The position numbers and the translations under genes are program-made. From positions 62,001-126,000 of the forward strand of contig NZ_QFWX01000003.1 in the NCBI RefSeq assembly GCF_003344045.1: DNA of 64,000 nucleotides, read 5' to 3'. This DNA is from Marinobacter vulgaris (lineage in GTDB: Bacteria > Pseudomonadota > Gammaproteobacteria > Pseudomonadales > Oleiphilaceae). The notes beneath the pieces were generated by a model, which did no database searches, was not told the origin of the DNA, and saw only the letters and a list, made by a program, of their open reading frames with translations. Shown here piece after piece: positions 30,596 through 37,399 of this stretch (the stretch's first letter is position 1; each line of letters opens with the position of its first letter).

Positions 30596-30802
30596 GCGAA
30601 GATCACATAGCCAGCGACTGTTGGCGGACTGGCCTTCCTTAAGCAGTTTGCGTAGCGTAGTCGGGCGGGTTTCGGACTCTTCAAGCAGGCGCAATCCTGC
30701 ACGAACAACTTCGCTGATTGAGCTGTATCGGCCATTTTTGAGTTGTTCCGCAATGAACGCATCAAAATGTTGGCCAAGAGTGATGCTGGTGTTCTTTTGC
30801 AT
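30437..30802 (-). CDS. ParD-family antitoxin with replaced 3' end, no toxin partner
   Basis: The first ~60 codons read as a CC2985/ParD-type ribbon-helix-helix antitoxin: NTSITLGQHFDAFIAEQLKNGRYSSISEVVRAGLRLLEESE, then LRKLLKEGQS. The family sequence ends near 30610. The frame then continues by chance through the antisense of the GFA gene to 30437 (121 codons in all), and the parE toxin is missing. It lies in reverse orientation to the cassettes. A GAGGTGA site and a palindromic operator are intact, so an antitoxin with an altered toxin-binding tail may still be made and bind DNA. Confidence 0.7.
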   Translation of the reverse strand: MQKNTSITLGQHFDAFIAEQLKNGRYSSISEVVRAGLRLLEESETRPTTLRKLLKEGQSANSRWLCDLRLLWQSLELWHVTNSSFPNRSARHEDVRSWQHRDFSIQTPCGNDEQICKLSAW

Positions 30803-30818
30803 GATGTCACCTCACCAG

Positions 30819-30833
30819 TACCAATAATTGGTA
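30819..30833 (-). promoter_or_regulatory. 15-bp palindromic operator before the ParD gene
   Basis: TACCAATAATTGGTA is a perfect palindrome 17 bp upstream of the parD ATG. Ribbon-helix-helix antitoxins bind such sites to repress their own operon. Confidence 0.65.
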
Positions 30834-30901
30834 TGTTTTGGTCAAGGTGACATTACAATGCAATTCGCGCGACAAGCTCGTGAGCCGGGCGTTAGGACAT
30901 C

Positions 30902-31273
30902 GTGATGATGAAATGGGTCGCAACCCTTTTGCTGGTTACCCCCGGTGCTGTTCTAGCAGAGACTGAGCTAGACTTTCACTTGTGTTCGGCTTACGTGCAG
31001 CAATCGGCAGTAGGTACACAGATCGAAAGTGAATGGCCGGTTCACGTAAAGTTGACAGAGCTTGGCACCACAAGTTTTGCGCGTTTCACCGATGCAAACA
31101 TTGGCAGAATGAGCCGAATTATTGTCGATGGTCGCGTATTTTTGAGAGCGACGATATGGACGCCAATCACTAGTGGAACCTTACAGGGACAATTCAGCTC
31201 CCGGGATGTTGCTAACGCATGGCAGCGAACTTTTGCTGGAGAATTACCCCCATCTCCGTGCGGTGTGAGCTGA
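30902..31273 (+). CDS. Secreted protein with SecDF P1-head-like domain (cassette)
   Basis: 123 residues with a signal peptide (KWVATLLLVTPGAVLA, cleavage before ETELDF). The mature part resembles the periplasmic P1 head subdomain of SecD/SecF: VKLTELGTTSFARFTDANIG, RIIVDGRVFLRA, ITSGTLQGQFSSRDVANAW. It has no membrane helices beyond the signal, so it is a free-standing exported domain with unknown role. A GTTAGGA core at 30891-30897 marks the left edge of the cassette. The first ~87 bp of this cassette recur at 33295-33381. Confidence 0.7.
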   Translation: MMMKWVATLLLVTPGAVLAETELDFHLCSAYVQQSAVGTQIESEWPVHVKLTELGTTSFARFTDANIGRMSRIIVDGRVFLRATIWTPITSGTLQGQFSSRDVANAWQRTFAGELPPSPCGVS

Positions 31274-31285
31274 GAAATGCCTAAC

Positions 31286-31391
31286 CAATGGCTCAAGTAC
31301 GTTCCCTGAATACTTTCAAGCGCTCAAGTTCGGCCCTACGTTTCCTGTTGGTTCAGTCACATTCCATGAGGCATTTGCGGCCGAGATCTAA
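31286..31391 (+). pseudogene. Orphan 3' end of a cassette gene
   Basis: After a clean left core GCCTAAC (31279-31285), one frame reads about 34 residues without a start, ending QALKFGPTFPVGSVTFHEAFAAEI, and its TAA stop is inside the next attC core ATCTAAC. Stops in that position are typical of cassette genes. I infer a gene whose 5' part was deleted together with most of the preceding attC. No family is recognised. Confidence 0.35.
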
Positions 31392-31471
31392 CAAATTGTT
31401 GTCGTATGTTCTGGGACTGGCGGCTCTACACCGTAGGTCCATTTTGCTGCGCTGCATGGGCGCCGTTAAAC
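31386..31471 (+). other. attC site before the UPF0060 cassette
   Basis: The cores match the consensus exactly: ATCTAAC (RYYYAAC) at 31386-31392 and GTTAAAC (GTTRRRY) at 31465-31471, 86 bp end to end. The inner inverted arms are weaker than in the site at 30083. Confidence 0.6.
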
Positions 31472-31508
31472 GTTGGCATTATGTGTTACTGCCAAGGAGT
31501 AGGTTCTT

Positions 31509-31841
31509 TTGCCTGAGTTGAAAACCGTTGGCCTATTCCTCGTTACCGCTTTAGCGGAGATTGTGGGCTGTTATTTGCCTTATCTCTGGCTTCGCGAGGG
31601 TAAAACTATCTGGCTTCTGGTGCCAGGTGTGCTGAGTCTTGCGGCGTTTGCTTGGCTGCTGTCATTGCATCCGACCGCTGCGGGCAGAGTCTATGCTGCG
31701 TATGGTGGCGTTTATATTTTCATGGCAATACTCTGGTTGTGGGCAGTAGATGGCATCCGCCCGAGCGCCTGGGATTTAGTTGGCTCAGCCGTTGCTTTGG
31801 TGGGTATGGCAATCATCATGTTTGCGCCGCGCACCACATAA
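31509..31841 (+). CDS. UPF0060 / YnfA family membrane protein (cassette)
   Basis: A 110-residue protein with four membrane helices: [62 protein letters not shown] and [18 protein letters not shown]. The motif [19 protein letters not shown] is diagnostic of YnfA, a relative of small multidrug-resistance exporters; some YnfA proteins are reported to contribute to efflux. The start is TTG with AAGGAG 9 bp upstream. The TAA stop lies in the next attC core, ACATAAC. Confidence 0.92.
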   Translation: MPELKTVGLFLVTALAEIVGCYLPYLWLREGKTIWLLVPGVLSLAAFAWLLSLHPTAAGRVYAAYGGVYIFMAILWLWAVDGIRPSAWDLVGSAVALVGMAIIMFAPRTT

Positions 31842-31868
31842 CCAGTGCATCAAATACGCTCCCGCCAG
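31836..31868 (+). other. Left half of an attC site
   Basis: ACATAACCAGTGCATCAA is a normal attC left end, but no GTTRRRY partner follows before the DUF2254 gene starts at 31911. The right half was probably lost. Confidence 0.45.
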
Positions 31869-31910
31869 ATCGGCCTTGGATTACATGTAAGCGAAGGAGG
31901 TGCCGTTGTC

Positions 31911-33299
31911 GTGAGAGGGCAACTCTTCAAGTACTGGAATCGCGTTCGTTCCAGTTTCTGGTTCATTCCGGCGGGTATGGCCGGCTTAGCCGTGGTGCTG
32001 GCACTCGTGAGCGTCACCGTGGACGAACCGTTGACGGCGTGGTTGTCGCTCAACTTGGGCTGGACGTTCACCGGTGGAGCGGAAGGGGCGAGCGCAGTGC
32101 TGGGCATCGTCGCCGGATCGATGATTACCATCGCCGGTGTAGTCTTCTCGATGACGTTGGTCGCCCTGTCGCTGGCTTCGTCTCAACTGGGACCCCGTCT
32201 GCTGCGCAGTTTCATGCGCGATTCCACCACGCAGGTGGTCCTCGGCACGTTCATCGCCACCTTTCTGTACTGCTTGCTCGTCCTCCGCACGATCCGCCGT
32301 GCGGAGGAGGCCGCTTTCGTTCCGCACCTGTCGGTCACCCTCGGAGTTCTCCTCGCGGTGGCGAGTGTGGGAGTATTGATCTACTTCATTCATCATGTGT
32401 CTGTTTCCATCCAGGCCAACGAGACCGTCGCGCGGATCAGCAAGGAACTGCTCGGGAGAATCGACCAGCTTTTCCCGGAACATATAGGACGGGGAGCGCC
32501 AATGATCCCGGAGGAGACACCCGACGAGGGCTTTTCCGGGACGTTCGAAAAGCACGCTCGGCCAGTCGAAGCGGGGGCAGACGGCTATCTCCAGTTCATT
32601 GACGGTGCGGCCTTGCTTTCGCTGGCGGTGGAGGAGGACGTGGTAATTCGACTGGAGCGAAAGCCTGGGACCTACGTCGTTGCCAGTTGTCCTCTGGCGC
32701 TGATCTGGCCAGCGAGTAGAGCGAGCGACCGGTTTACGGATCAGGTCGGTTCCCTATTCGTCCTGGGCAATCAGCGGAGTTCCGACCAGGACATCGAGTT
32801 CGGGATAAACCAGCTGGTAGAAATCGCGGTCCGGGCTCTCTCCCCCTCGCTGAATGACCCGTTTACGGCGATAACGTGTGTGGACCACCTGGGCTCCGTT
32901 CTGTGTCGTTTGGCAACACGAGCTATGCCGTCGCGTTATCGCCATGATCACCAGAATCAGCTTCGCGTGATTGCACCGGCCAATACGTTCCCGGAGATCG
33001 CGGATGCAGCTTTTAACCAAATCCGGCAATATAGTCGCTCCAGCGCTGCAGTCACTATCCGCCTGCTTGAAACGATCGCCGTGGTCGCGGGATTCGCGCA
33101 TCGACCAGAGGACAGAGCAACTCTCTTAAGGCATGCTGAAATGATCTCCCGAGGGGCTATGGAGGAGCTGCCCGAAAAAGAGGACCGCCGGGCGGTGGAA
33201 GAGCGCTGCCAGGCGGCAATTCGGTTGTGTAGCGAAACGGCCGCCGAACAACAGCATGCAGCGGACAGCTCTGCCGCTGATGCTGATGCTGGACGTTAG
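31911..33299 (+). CDS. DUF2254 domain-containing membrane protein (cassette)
   Basis: 462 residues from the GTG at 31911, preceded by AGGAGG 10 bp upstream; the frame is open back to 31845. There are four N-terminal membrane helices (FWFIPAGMAGLAVVLALVSV, VLGIVAGSMITIAGVVFSMTLVALSLASSQ, VVLGTFIATFLYCLLVL, LSVTLGVLLAVASVGVLIYFI), then a soluble domain with QDIEFGINQLVEIAVRALSPSLNDPFTAI, the family signature. Function is unknown. It is unusually long for an integron cassette and more GC-rich than its neighbours. The last ~18 codons and the TAG stop lie inside an attC site, so that site encodes part of the C-terminus. Confidence 0.85.
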   Translation: MRGQLFKYWNRVRSSFWFIPAGMAGLAVVLALVSVTVDEPLTAWLSLNLGWTFTGGAEGASAVLGIVAGSMITIAGVVFSMTLVALSLASSQLGPRLLRSFMRDSTTQVVLGTFIATFLYCLLVLRTIRRAEEAAFVPHLSVTLGVLLAVASVGVLIYFIHHVSVSIQANETVARISKELLGRIDQLFPEHIGRGAPMIPEETPDEGFSGTFEKHARPVEAGADGYLQFIDGAALLSLAVEEDVVIRLERKPGTYVVASCPLALIWPASRASDRFTDQVGSLFVLGNQRSSDQDIEFGINQLVEIAVRALSPSLNDPFTAITCVDHLGSVLCRLATRAMPSRYRHDHQNQLRVIAPANTFPEIADAAFNQIRQYSRSSAAVTIRLLETIAVVAGFAHRPEDRATLLRHAEMISRGAMEELPEKEDRRAVEERCQAAIRLCSETAAEQQHAADSSAADADAGR

Positions 33300-33301
33300 G
33301 C
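33243..33301 (+). other. attC site inside the 3' end of the DUF2254 gene
   Basis: GCCGAAC on the left and GTTAGGC (perfect GTTRRRY) on the right, 59 bp apart, enclose CAGCGG/CCGCTG arms and a CAGCAT/ATGCTG outer match. The size and layout match a 59-base element. The gene's stop codon TAG is within GTTAGGC. Confidence 0.7.
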
Positions 33302-33381
33302 AATCGTGATGATAAATGGGTCACAACCCTTTTGCTGGTTACCCCCGGCGCTGTACTAGCAGAGACTGAGCTAGTCTTTCA
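33302..33381 (+). pseudogene. Truncated, frameshifted second copy of the SecDF-P1-like cassette
   Basis: From the core GTTAGGC onward, 33295-33381 repeats 30891-30978 with a few substitutions. The copy has lost one base (GATGATAAATGGG against GATGATGAAATGGG), which shifts the signal-peptide frame. Similarity stops abruptly after CTTTCA, where the osmC coding region takes over on the other strand. This marks the right end of the integron array. Confidence 0.85.
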
Positions 33382-33796
33382 GGTGAGCGTCCATGGTGAT
33401 GTCTGGTTTCAGGGCTTTTGACACCGGGCAATTCATCTTGGCGGTGTTGGCTGCTTCGAGGAATTTTTCCTGGTCAATTCCGGGTATTTTCGCAGTCACG
33501 TCAAAATGGATGGCCGATATTTCAAAACCGCCGTCTCCCTCGCTCAAGGTGACGCTGGCCTTGGTATCAATGCTGTCAGGCACATGATCGGACTCACCCA
33601 GGATCATGGACAATGCCATGGAAAAACAGCCTGCATGGGCGGCCCCGAGAAGTTCCTCCGGGTTGGTACCATTGCCATCCTCAAAACGGGTCTTGAAGGA
33701 ATACTGCTGTTCTGAAAGTACTCCACTTTCCGTGGAAACCGTACCCTTGCCTTCCTTCAGGCTGCCTTCCCAATGTGCACTTGCGTTGCGTTTCAT
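33371..33796 (-). CDS. OsmC family peroxiredoxin
   Basis: A 141-residue OsmC/Ohr-fold protein that reduces organic hydroperoxides through two redox cysteines: [17 protein letters not shown] (peroxidatic) and [19 protein letters not shown] (resolving). The N-terminus [24 protein letters not shown] is typical of the OsmC subgroup. A strong AAGGAGG site precedes the ATG. Its TAG stop falls in the remnant of the truncated cassette, so integron decay may have trimmed or replaced its last one or two codons. Confidence 0.92.
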   Translation of the reverse strand: MKRNASAHWEGSLKEGKGTVSTESGVLSEQQYSFKTRFEDGNGTNPEELLGAAHAGCFSMALSMILGESDHVPDSIDTKASVTLSEGDGGFEISAIHFDVTAKIPGIDQEKFLEAANTAKMNCPVSKALKPDITMDAHLKD

Positions 33797-34023
33797 GGTG
33801 CCTCCTTTCCGTTTCTGTTTGCTGTGTTACCTTCCGGGTTTCCGGGTTCATGGGCCCGGCGTTTAAAGCTTCCGAAATGAACCCTCTTTGACTTAAACAT
33901 GGCAGGCGCACCCCGTCAACCGGGCCGTCGCTTCGCTCCGCTTTAAAGCTGAAAAGTCAAATCGTGGCACCAGGTACCCATCCGTGTAAAAATTGAGTGA
34001 TACGCGAACAAGGGGCTCATTCC
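33797..34023. other. Intergenic region with short inverted repeats, no gene
   Basis: The region contains the osmC ribosome binding site and presumably its promoter. TTTAAAGC at 33862-33869 is mirrored by GCTTTAAA at 33940-33947 around a GTCGCTTCGCTCCGC segment. This recalls the centre of an attC site, but I cannot define cores, so it may be an eroded leftover or chance. Confidence 0.3.
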
Positions 34024-34146
34024 ATGAATCGGCAGAAAACTGATGACAAGACGTTCCACCTTCCAAAAGAGGAGCGAGTCCAATTGTTTCAGCGAGGGGT
34101 GTTGAGTCTGGAGTCAGTTGTCAGTCGCGTCAGGTTTGAGTCGTAA
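34024..34146 (+). CDS. Small hypothetical protein
   Basis: A 40-codon frame (MNRQKTDDKTFHLPKEER, then VQLFQRGVLSLESVVSR) with an AAGGGG site before the ATG, ending 2 bp before the next gene. The polar composition looks protein-like rather than like chance translation. No family is recognised. It may be coupled to the zinc-ribbon membrane protein that follows. Confidence 0.4.
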   Translation: MNRQKTDDKTFHLPKEERVQLFQRGVLSLESVVSRVRFES

Positions 34147-34148
34147 TT

Positions 34149-34379
34149 ATGCCCAGTTGTTATAGTTGCAGGAAAAGGTTTGAACCCTCAGCGCTCAGGG
34201 TCTGGTATTCGAAAAACTATTGTGAAAGGTGCGGTAAAGGCCTCTTTGGTGACGACTATTACCGTTTTTCTGAAAAACCCGACCTCACAGTCCAGAAGAC
34301 CATAACGGTCTACCTGAAAGTAATTGTTTACTCGGTCACTGGCGTGGGGTTGCTGGTTCTTCTGTATTGGCTCGCATAA
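34149..34379 (+). CDS. Small zinc-ribbon membrane protein, hypothetical
   Basis: 76 residues. Two CxxC pairs, CYSC near the N-terminus and CERC at about 25-28, form a likely zinc ribbon; one C-terminal membrane helix follows (VIVYSVTGVGLLVLLYWLA). Such proteins may bind nucleic acid or a partner at the membrane, but no function is known to me. The start lies 2 bp after the stop of the 40-codon frame. Confidence 0.6.
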   Translation: MPSCYSCRKRFEPSALRVWYSKNYCERCGKGLFGDDYYRFSEKPDLTVQKTITVYLKVIVYSVTGVGLLVLLYWLA

Positions 34380-34823
34380 GCACCCAGGGGGTGGGCCAGA
34401 ACCGGCATCAGCCAGATGCCGATTACCTGGAATCCGGTATTAGCGAAGAGTCTGACTTGACCGCTTTGGCATCCGGCGCTTTATCGGCTCGCCAGGGAGT
34501 TCCTCCGCAGGTTGCATAGTTGCTGCAGTCAGCAAGGCAGCCCCGGCATGGTAACCGGGATGGTGTTGCTGAAGTGTTAGGAGACGTAAGCTGTGGCATG
34601 GGATTCCTGTTGTGTTGAACACCGGTTTAACGATACGGCTGCATCGGGCATTTGGATGCCCGCGCCGCAACTCTTCGCCAGTAATCCGGGTAGCTGCAAT
34701 GCTTTACAATAGGCGCAAGCGAGACATTTAACCAGCACCCAAGACGACAGCCGTCAAAAACTGGATAATGGCCGCCATTCAAGGCTGCGCCCCTGCCAAA
34801 TTCTCCAATCCGGATACTTCGTA
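34380..34823. other. 444-bp gene-free region with an inverted-repeat element
   Basis: No convincing reading frame on either strand; a 76-codon minus-strand frame here has shadow-like Arg/His/Pro composition. Most of the region is the element at 34433-34690. The remaining ~130 bp before the YcaO gene should contain its promoter. Confidence 0.5.
34433..34690. repeat. ~260-bp element with terminal inverted repeats (MITE-like or structured RNA)
   Basis: GCGAAGAGT (34443-34451) and ACTCTTCGC (34670-34678) are perfect 9-bp inverted ends. The similarity extends outward (TCCGGTATTA against CAGTAATCCGGG) and inward (GGCATCC against GGATGCC). Inside are further hairpins: CGGGCAT/ATGCCCG near 34645-34662 and CCCGG/CCGGG near 34534-34551. 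It could be a miniature transposable element or a folded RNA. No target duplication is obvious. Confidence 0.5.
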
Positions 34824-37007
34824 ATGGAAATCAACGTCAATTTTCTCGACAACCTCAGGCTTGAAGCCAAGTTTGACGATTTCACCGTCGTTACTGACCA
34901 GCCAATCCGCTACAAGGGCGATGGGTCGGCGCCCAGTCCTTTTGACTACTTCCTGGCGTCCTCGGCTCTGTGTGCGGCCTATTTTGTGCGCGTTTATTGC
35001 CTGGCTCGGGACATCCCCACCGAGAATATCCGTCTGTCACAGAACAACATCGTGGATCCGGAAAACCGCTACAACCAGATTTTCAAGATCCAGGTAGAGT
35101 TGCCGGAAGACATTTCCGACAAGGACCGGCAGGGCATTCTGCGATCCATCGATCGTTGTACCGTCAAGAAGGTGGTGCAAACTGGCCCCACCTTCGAGAT
35201 TGAAACAGTAGAGAGTCTGGGTGCGGATGCCCAGGCTCTGCTGATGACCAGGCCGGAGGGTGGCACCAGCACCTACATCGAGGGCAAGGATCTTCCACTG
35301 GAGCAGACCATCGCCAACATGACCCGCATCCTCGAGGATCTGGGCATGAAAATCGAGATCGCATCCTGGCGGAATATCGTGCCCCACGTGTGGTCCCTGC
35401 ACATCCGCGATGCCGCCTCGCCCATGTGTTTTACCAACGGCAAGGGCGCCACCAAGGAGAGCGCGTTGTGTTCGGCCCTGGGTGAATTCATCGAGCGGCT
35501 GAACTGCAACTTCTTCTACAACGACCAGTTTTTCGGGCAGGACATCGCCAACAGCGAGTTTGTCCATTATCCCAACGAAAAGTGGTTCAAGCCGGGCCCC
35601 GAAGATGCACTTCCGGAAGGCATCCTTGACGACCATTGCCTGGCCATCTACAACCCGGAGGGCGAGTTATACGGCTCCAATCTGATCGACACCAACTCCG
35701 GCAGGACCGAGCGCGGCATTGTCTCTTTGCCTTTTGTGCGCCAGTCAGATGGTGAGGTGATTTATTTTCCCTCGAATCTCATTGAGAACCTCTACCTGAG
35801 CAATGGTATGAGTGCGGGTAATACGCTGCAGGAAGCCCAGGTGCAGTGCCTGTCCGAGATCTTCGAGCGGGCTGTGAAGAAGCAGATTATTGAACAGGAG
35901 ATTGCGCTTCCGGACGTACCCCGGGAGGTGCTGGAAAAATACCCGGATATTCTGGAGGGCGTGGAAGCGCTGGAAGCACAGGGCTTTCCAACGCTGGTCA
36001 AGGACGCGTCGCTGGGCGGCCAGTTCCCGGTAATGTGCGTCACCCTGATGAACCCGCGCACCGGTGGCGTATTCGCGTCTTTCGGTGCCCATCCGAGTCT
36101 GGAAGTGGCGCTGGAGCGCAGCCTTACGGAATTGCTGCAGGGCCGCAGTTTTGAGGGTCTGAACGATGTGCCGCCGCCCACCTTCAACAGTCTTGCGGTC
36201 ACCGAACCCAATAATTTTGTGGAACACTTTATTGACTCCACCGGCGTGGTGTCCTGGCGCTTCTTCAGTGCCAAATCGGATTATGATTTCTGCGAGTGGG
36301 ACTTTTCCGGCACCAATGCGGAGGAGGCCGCCTGCCTGTTCGGGATTCTCGATGACATGGGCAAGGAGGCCTACGTGGCTGTCTACGAAGAGCTGGGTGC
36401 GCCGGTCTGCCGTATTCTGGTACCAGGGTATTCCGAGGTCTATCCGGCCGACGACCTGATCTGGGACAACACCAACAAGGCGCTGGACTACCGGGAGGAC
36501 ATTCTCAACCTTCATTCCCTGGACGACGATCAGTTGGCGGACCTGGTGGAGCGCCTGGAAGAAAGCCAGATGGACGACTACACGGACATCATCACCCTGA
36601 TTGGCATCGAGTTCGATGAGAATACGGTCTGGGGTCAGCTCACCATTCTGGAACTCAAGCTGCTGATCTACCTGGCTCTGCAGCAGCATGAGGAAGCCCT
36701 TGAACGGGTGGAAGCCTTCATGCAGTTCAATGACAACACGATCGAACGCAACCTGTTCTACCGCGCGGTGAACGCAGTGCTGGAAATTACTCTTGATGAT
36801 GAGCTGGAACTCGAAGACTACCTCGTCAATCTTCAGCGCATGTTTGGTGAGGAGACCATGGAAGCCGTGGTAGGCTCGGTTAATGGCAGCATCCGCTTCC
36901 ATGGCCTGACGCCGACCAATATGCAGCTGGAAGGGCTGGAGAAGCATCTGCGACTGGTCGAAAGCTATAAAAAGCTGCATGCAGCCCGTGCAGCAAAGTG
37001 GAACTGA
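34824..37007 (+). CDS. OsmC-YcaO fusion protein
   Basis: 727 residues combining two domains. Residues ~1-140 are OsmC-like (DGSAPSPFDYFLASSALCAAYFVRVYC and IDRCTVKKVVQTGPTF supply two cysteines). Residues ~160-560 are YcaO (FTNGKGATKESALCSALGEFIERLNCNFFYND, SNGMSAGNTLQEAQVQCLSEIFERAVKK), with the ATP-binding glutamates of the family. The rest resembles the helical C-terminal domain of E. coli YcaO, which aids ribosomal protein S12 beta-methylthiolation by RimO. YcaO enzymes activate amide backbones with ATP, making azolines, thioamides or amidines in peptides. No precursor peptide or maturase is recognisable beside it. Confidence 0.9.
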   Translation: MEINVNFLDNLRLEAKFDDFTVVTDQPIRYKGDGSAPSPFDYFLASSALCAAYFVRVYCLARDIPTENIRLSQNNIVDPENRYNQIFKIQVELPEDISDKDRQGILRSIDRCTVKKVVQTGPTFEIETVESLGADAQALLMTRPEGGTSTYIEGKDLPLEQTIANMTRILEDLGMKIEIASWRNIVPHVWSLHIRDAASPMCFTNGKGATKESALCSALGEFIERLNCNFFYNDQFFGQDIANSEFVHYPNEKWFKPGPEDALPEGILDDHCLAIYNPEGELYGSNLIDTNSGRTERGIVSLPFVRQSDGEVIYFPSNLIENLYLSNGMSAGNTLQEAQVQCLSEIFERAVKKQIIEQEIALPDVPREVLEKYPDILEGVEALEAQGFPTLVKDASLGGQFPVMCVTLMNPRTGGVFASFGAHPSLEVALERSLTELLQGRSFEGLNDVPPPTFNSLAVTEPNNFVEHFIDSTGVVSWRFFSAKSDYDFCEWDFSGTNAEEAACLFGILDDMGKEAYVAVYEELGAPVCRILVPGYSEVYPADDLIWDNTNKALDYREDILNLHSLDDDQLADLVERLEESQMDDYTDIITLIGIEFDENTVWGQLTILELKLLIYLALQQHEEALERVEAFMQFNDNTIERNLFYRAVNAVLEITLDDELELEDYLVNLQRMFGEETMEAVVGSVNGSIRFHGLTPTNMQLEGLEKHLRLVESYKKLHAARAAKWN

Positions 37008-37026
37008 TTCTTTGGAGTAAGTCCCT

Positions 37027-37365
37027 ATGAAGAAAACCCTTTTGGTATCGGTGTTCCTGTCCCTTTTCAGCCTCAACGGCTGGGCCCAGGAAGTCGATTA
37101 TGACAAGCGCAACCTGCATATTTTCTGCGCAAGTCACCTGGCTATCCTTGGTGACTTGCTCATCGAAAAGGGTGATGACTACAAAGCGCTGGTGTTCTTG
37201 TCAGATAAGCATGGCGATGAAGCGCGAAAAATGGGGGCGACCGATGAACACTTCTCCGATGTTGCCAGCTATCTGAAAACTGTCCGTAATAACAACAAAG
37301 GGAAGTGGGACAGGCTGACCTCCCGTAGTCGGGACGTCTGTTTTCCCAGTTCCAGAACAGGTTGA
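37027..37365 (+). CDS. Hypothetical exported protein
   Basis: 112 residues with a clear signal peptide (KKTLLVSVFLSLFSLNGWAQ, cleavage near GWAQ-EV) and a mature part of about 92 residues containing two cysteines (IFCASH and RDVCFP) that could form a disulphide. The ATG is preceded by TTTGGAG. It lies 19 bp after the YcaO fusion gene and could be co-transcribed with it. No family recognised. Confidence 0.7.
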   Translation: MKKTLLVSVFLSLFSLNGWAQEVDYDKRNLHIFCASHLAILGDLLIEKGDDYKALVFLSDKHGDEARKMGATDEHFSDVASYLKTVRNNNKGKWDRLTSRSRDVCFPSSRTG

Positions 37366-37399
37366 AATTCGCAGATCCCTTGAGAGCGAGGATGATTGA

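Larger units (their letters stand above)
28234..33381 (+). mobile_element. Decayed integron: truncated intI plus cassette array
   Basis: Left end: a truncated integron integrase on the minus strand with its LexA box. Then mostly rightward small genes, each ending at or just before a RYYYAAC-type core followed by inverted arms and, in the best cases, GTTRRRY. The best attC candidates are 29427-29505, 30083-30160, 31386-31471 and 33243-33301. Cassette cargo (two toxin-antitoxin pairs, GFA protein, UPF0060 protein, short secreted protein) is typical of chromosomal integrons. Base composition shifts from cassette to cassette, and the leader is clearly AT-rich. Right end: a truncated duplicate cassette butted against osmC. 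With intI broken, the array is probably fixed unless an integrase is supplied from elsewhere. Confidence 0.8.

Noticed and set aside
31652..32602. 316-codon plus-strand frame across the UPF0060 and DUF2254 cassettes
   Set aside because: Arg/Gly/His-rich out-of-frame translation; both overlapped genes are recognised families with proper starts.
33862..33947. TTTAAAGC inverted pair around GTCGCTTCGCTCCGC as another attC
   Set aside because: No RYYYAAC/GTTRRRY cores can be assigned; it lies outside the array end marked by the truncated cassette.
34440..34670. 76-codon minus-strand frame in the gene-free region
   Set aside because: Shadow-like composition, and its ends coincide with the inverted-repeat element; better explained as non-coding.
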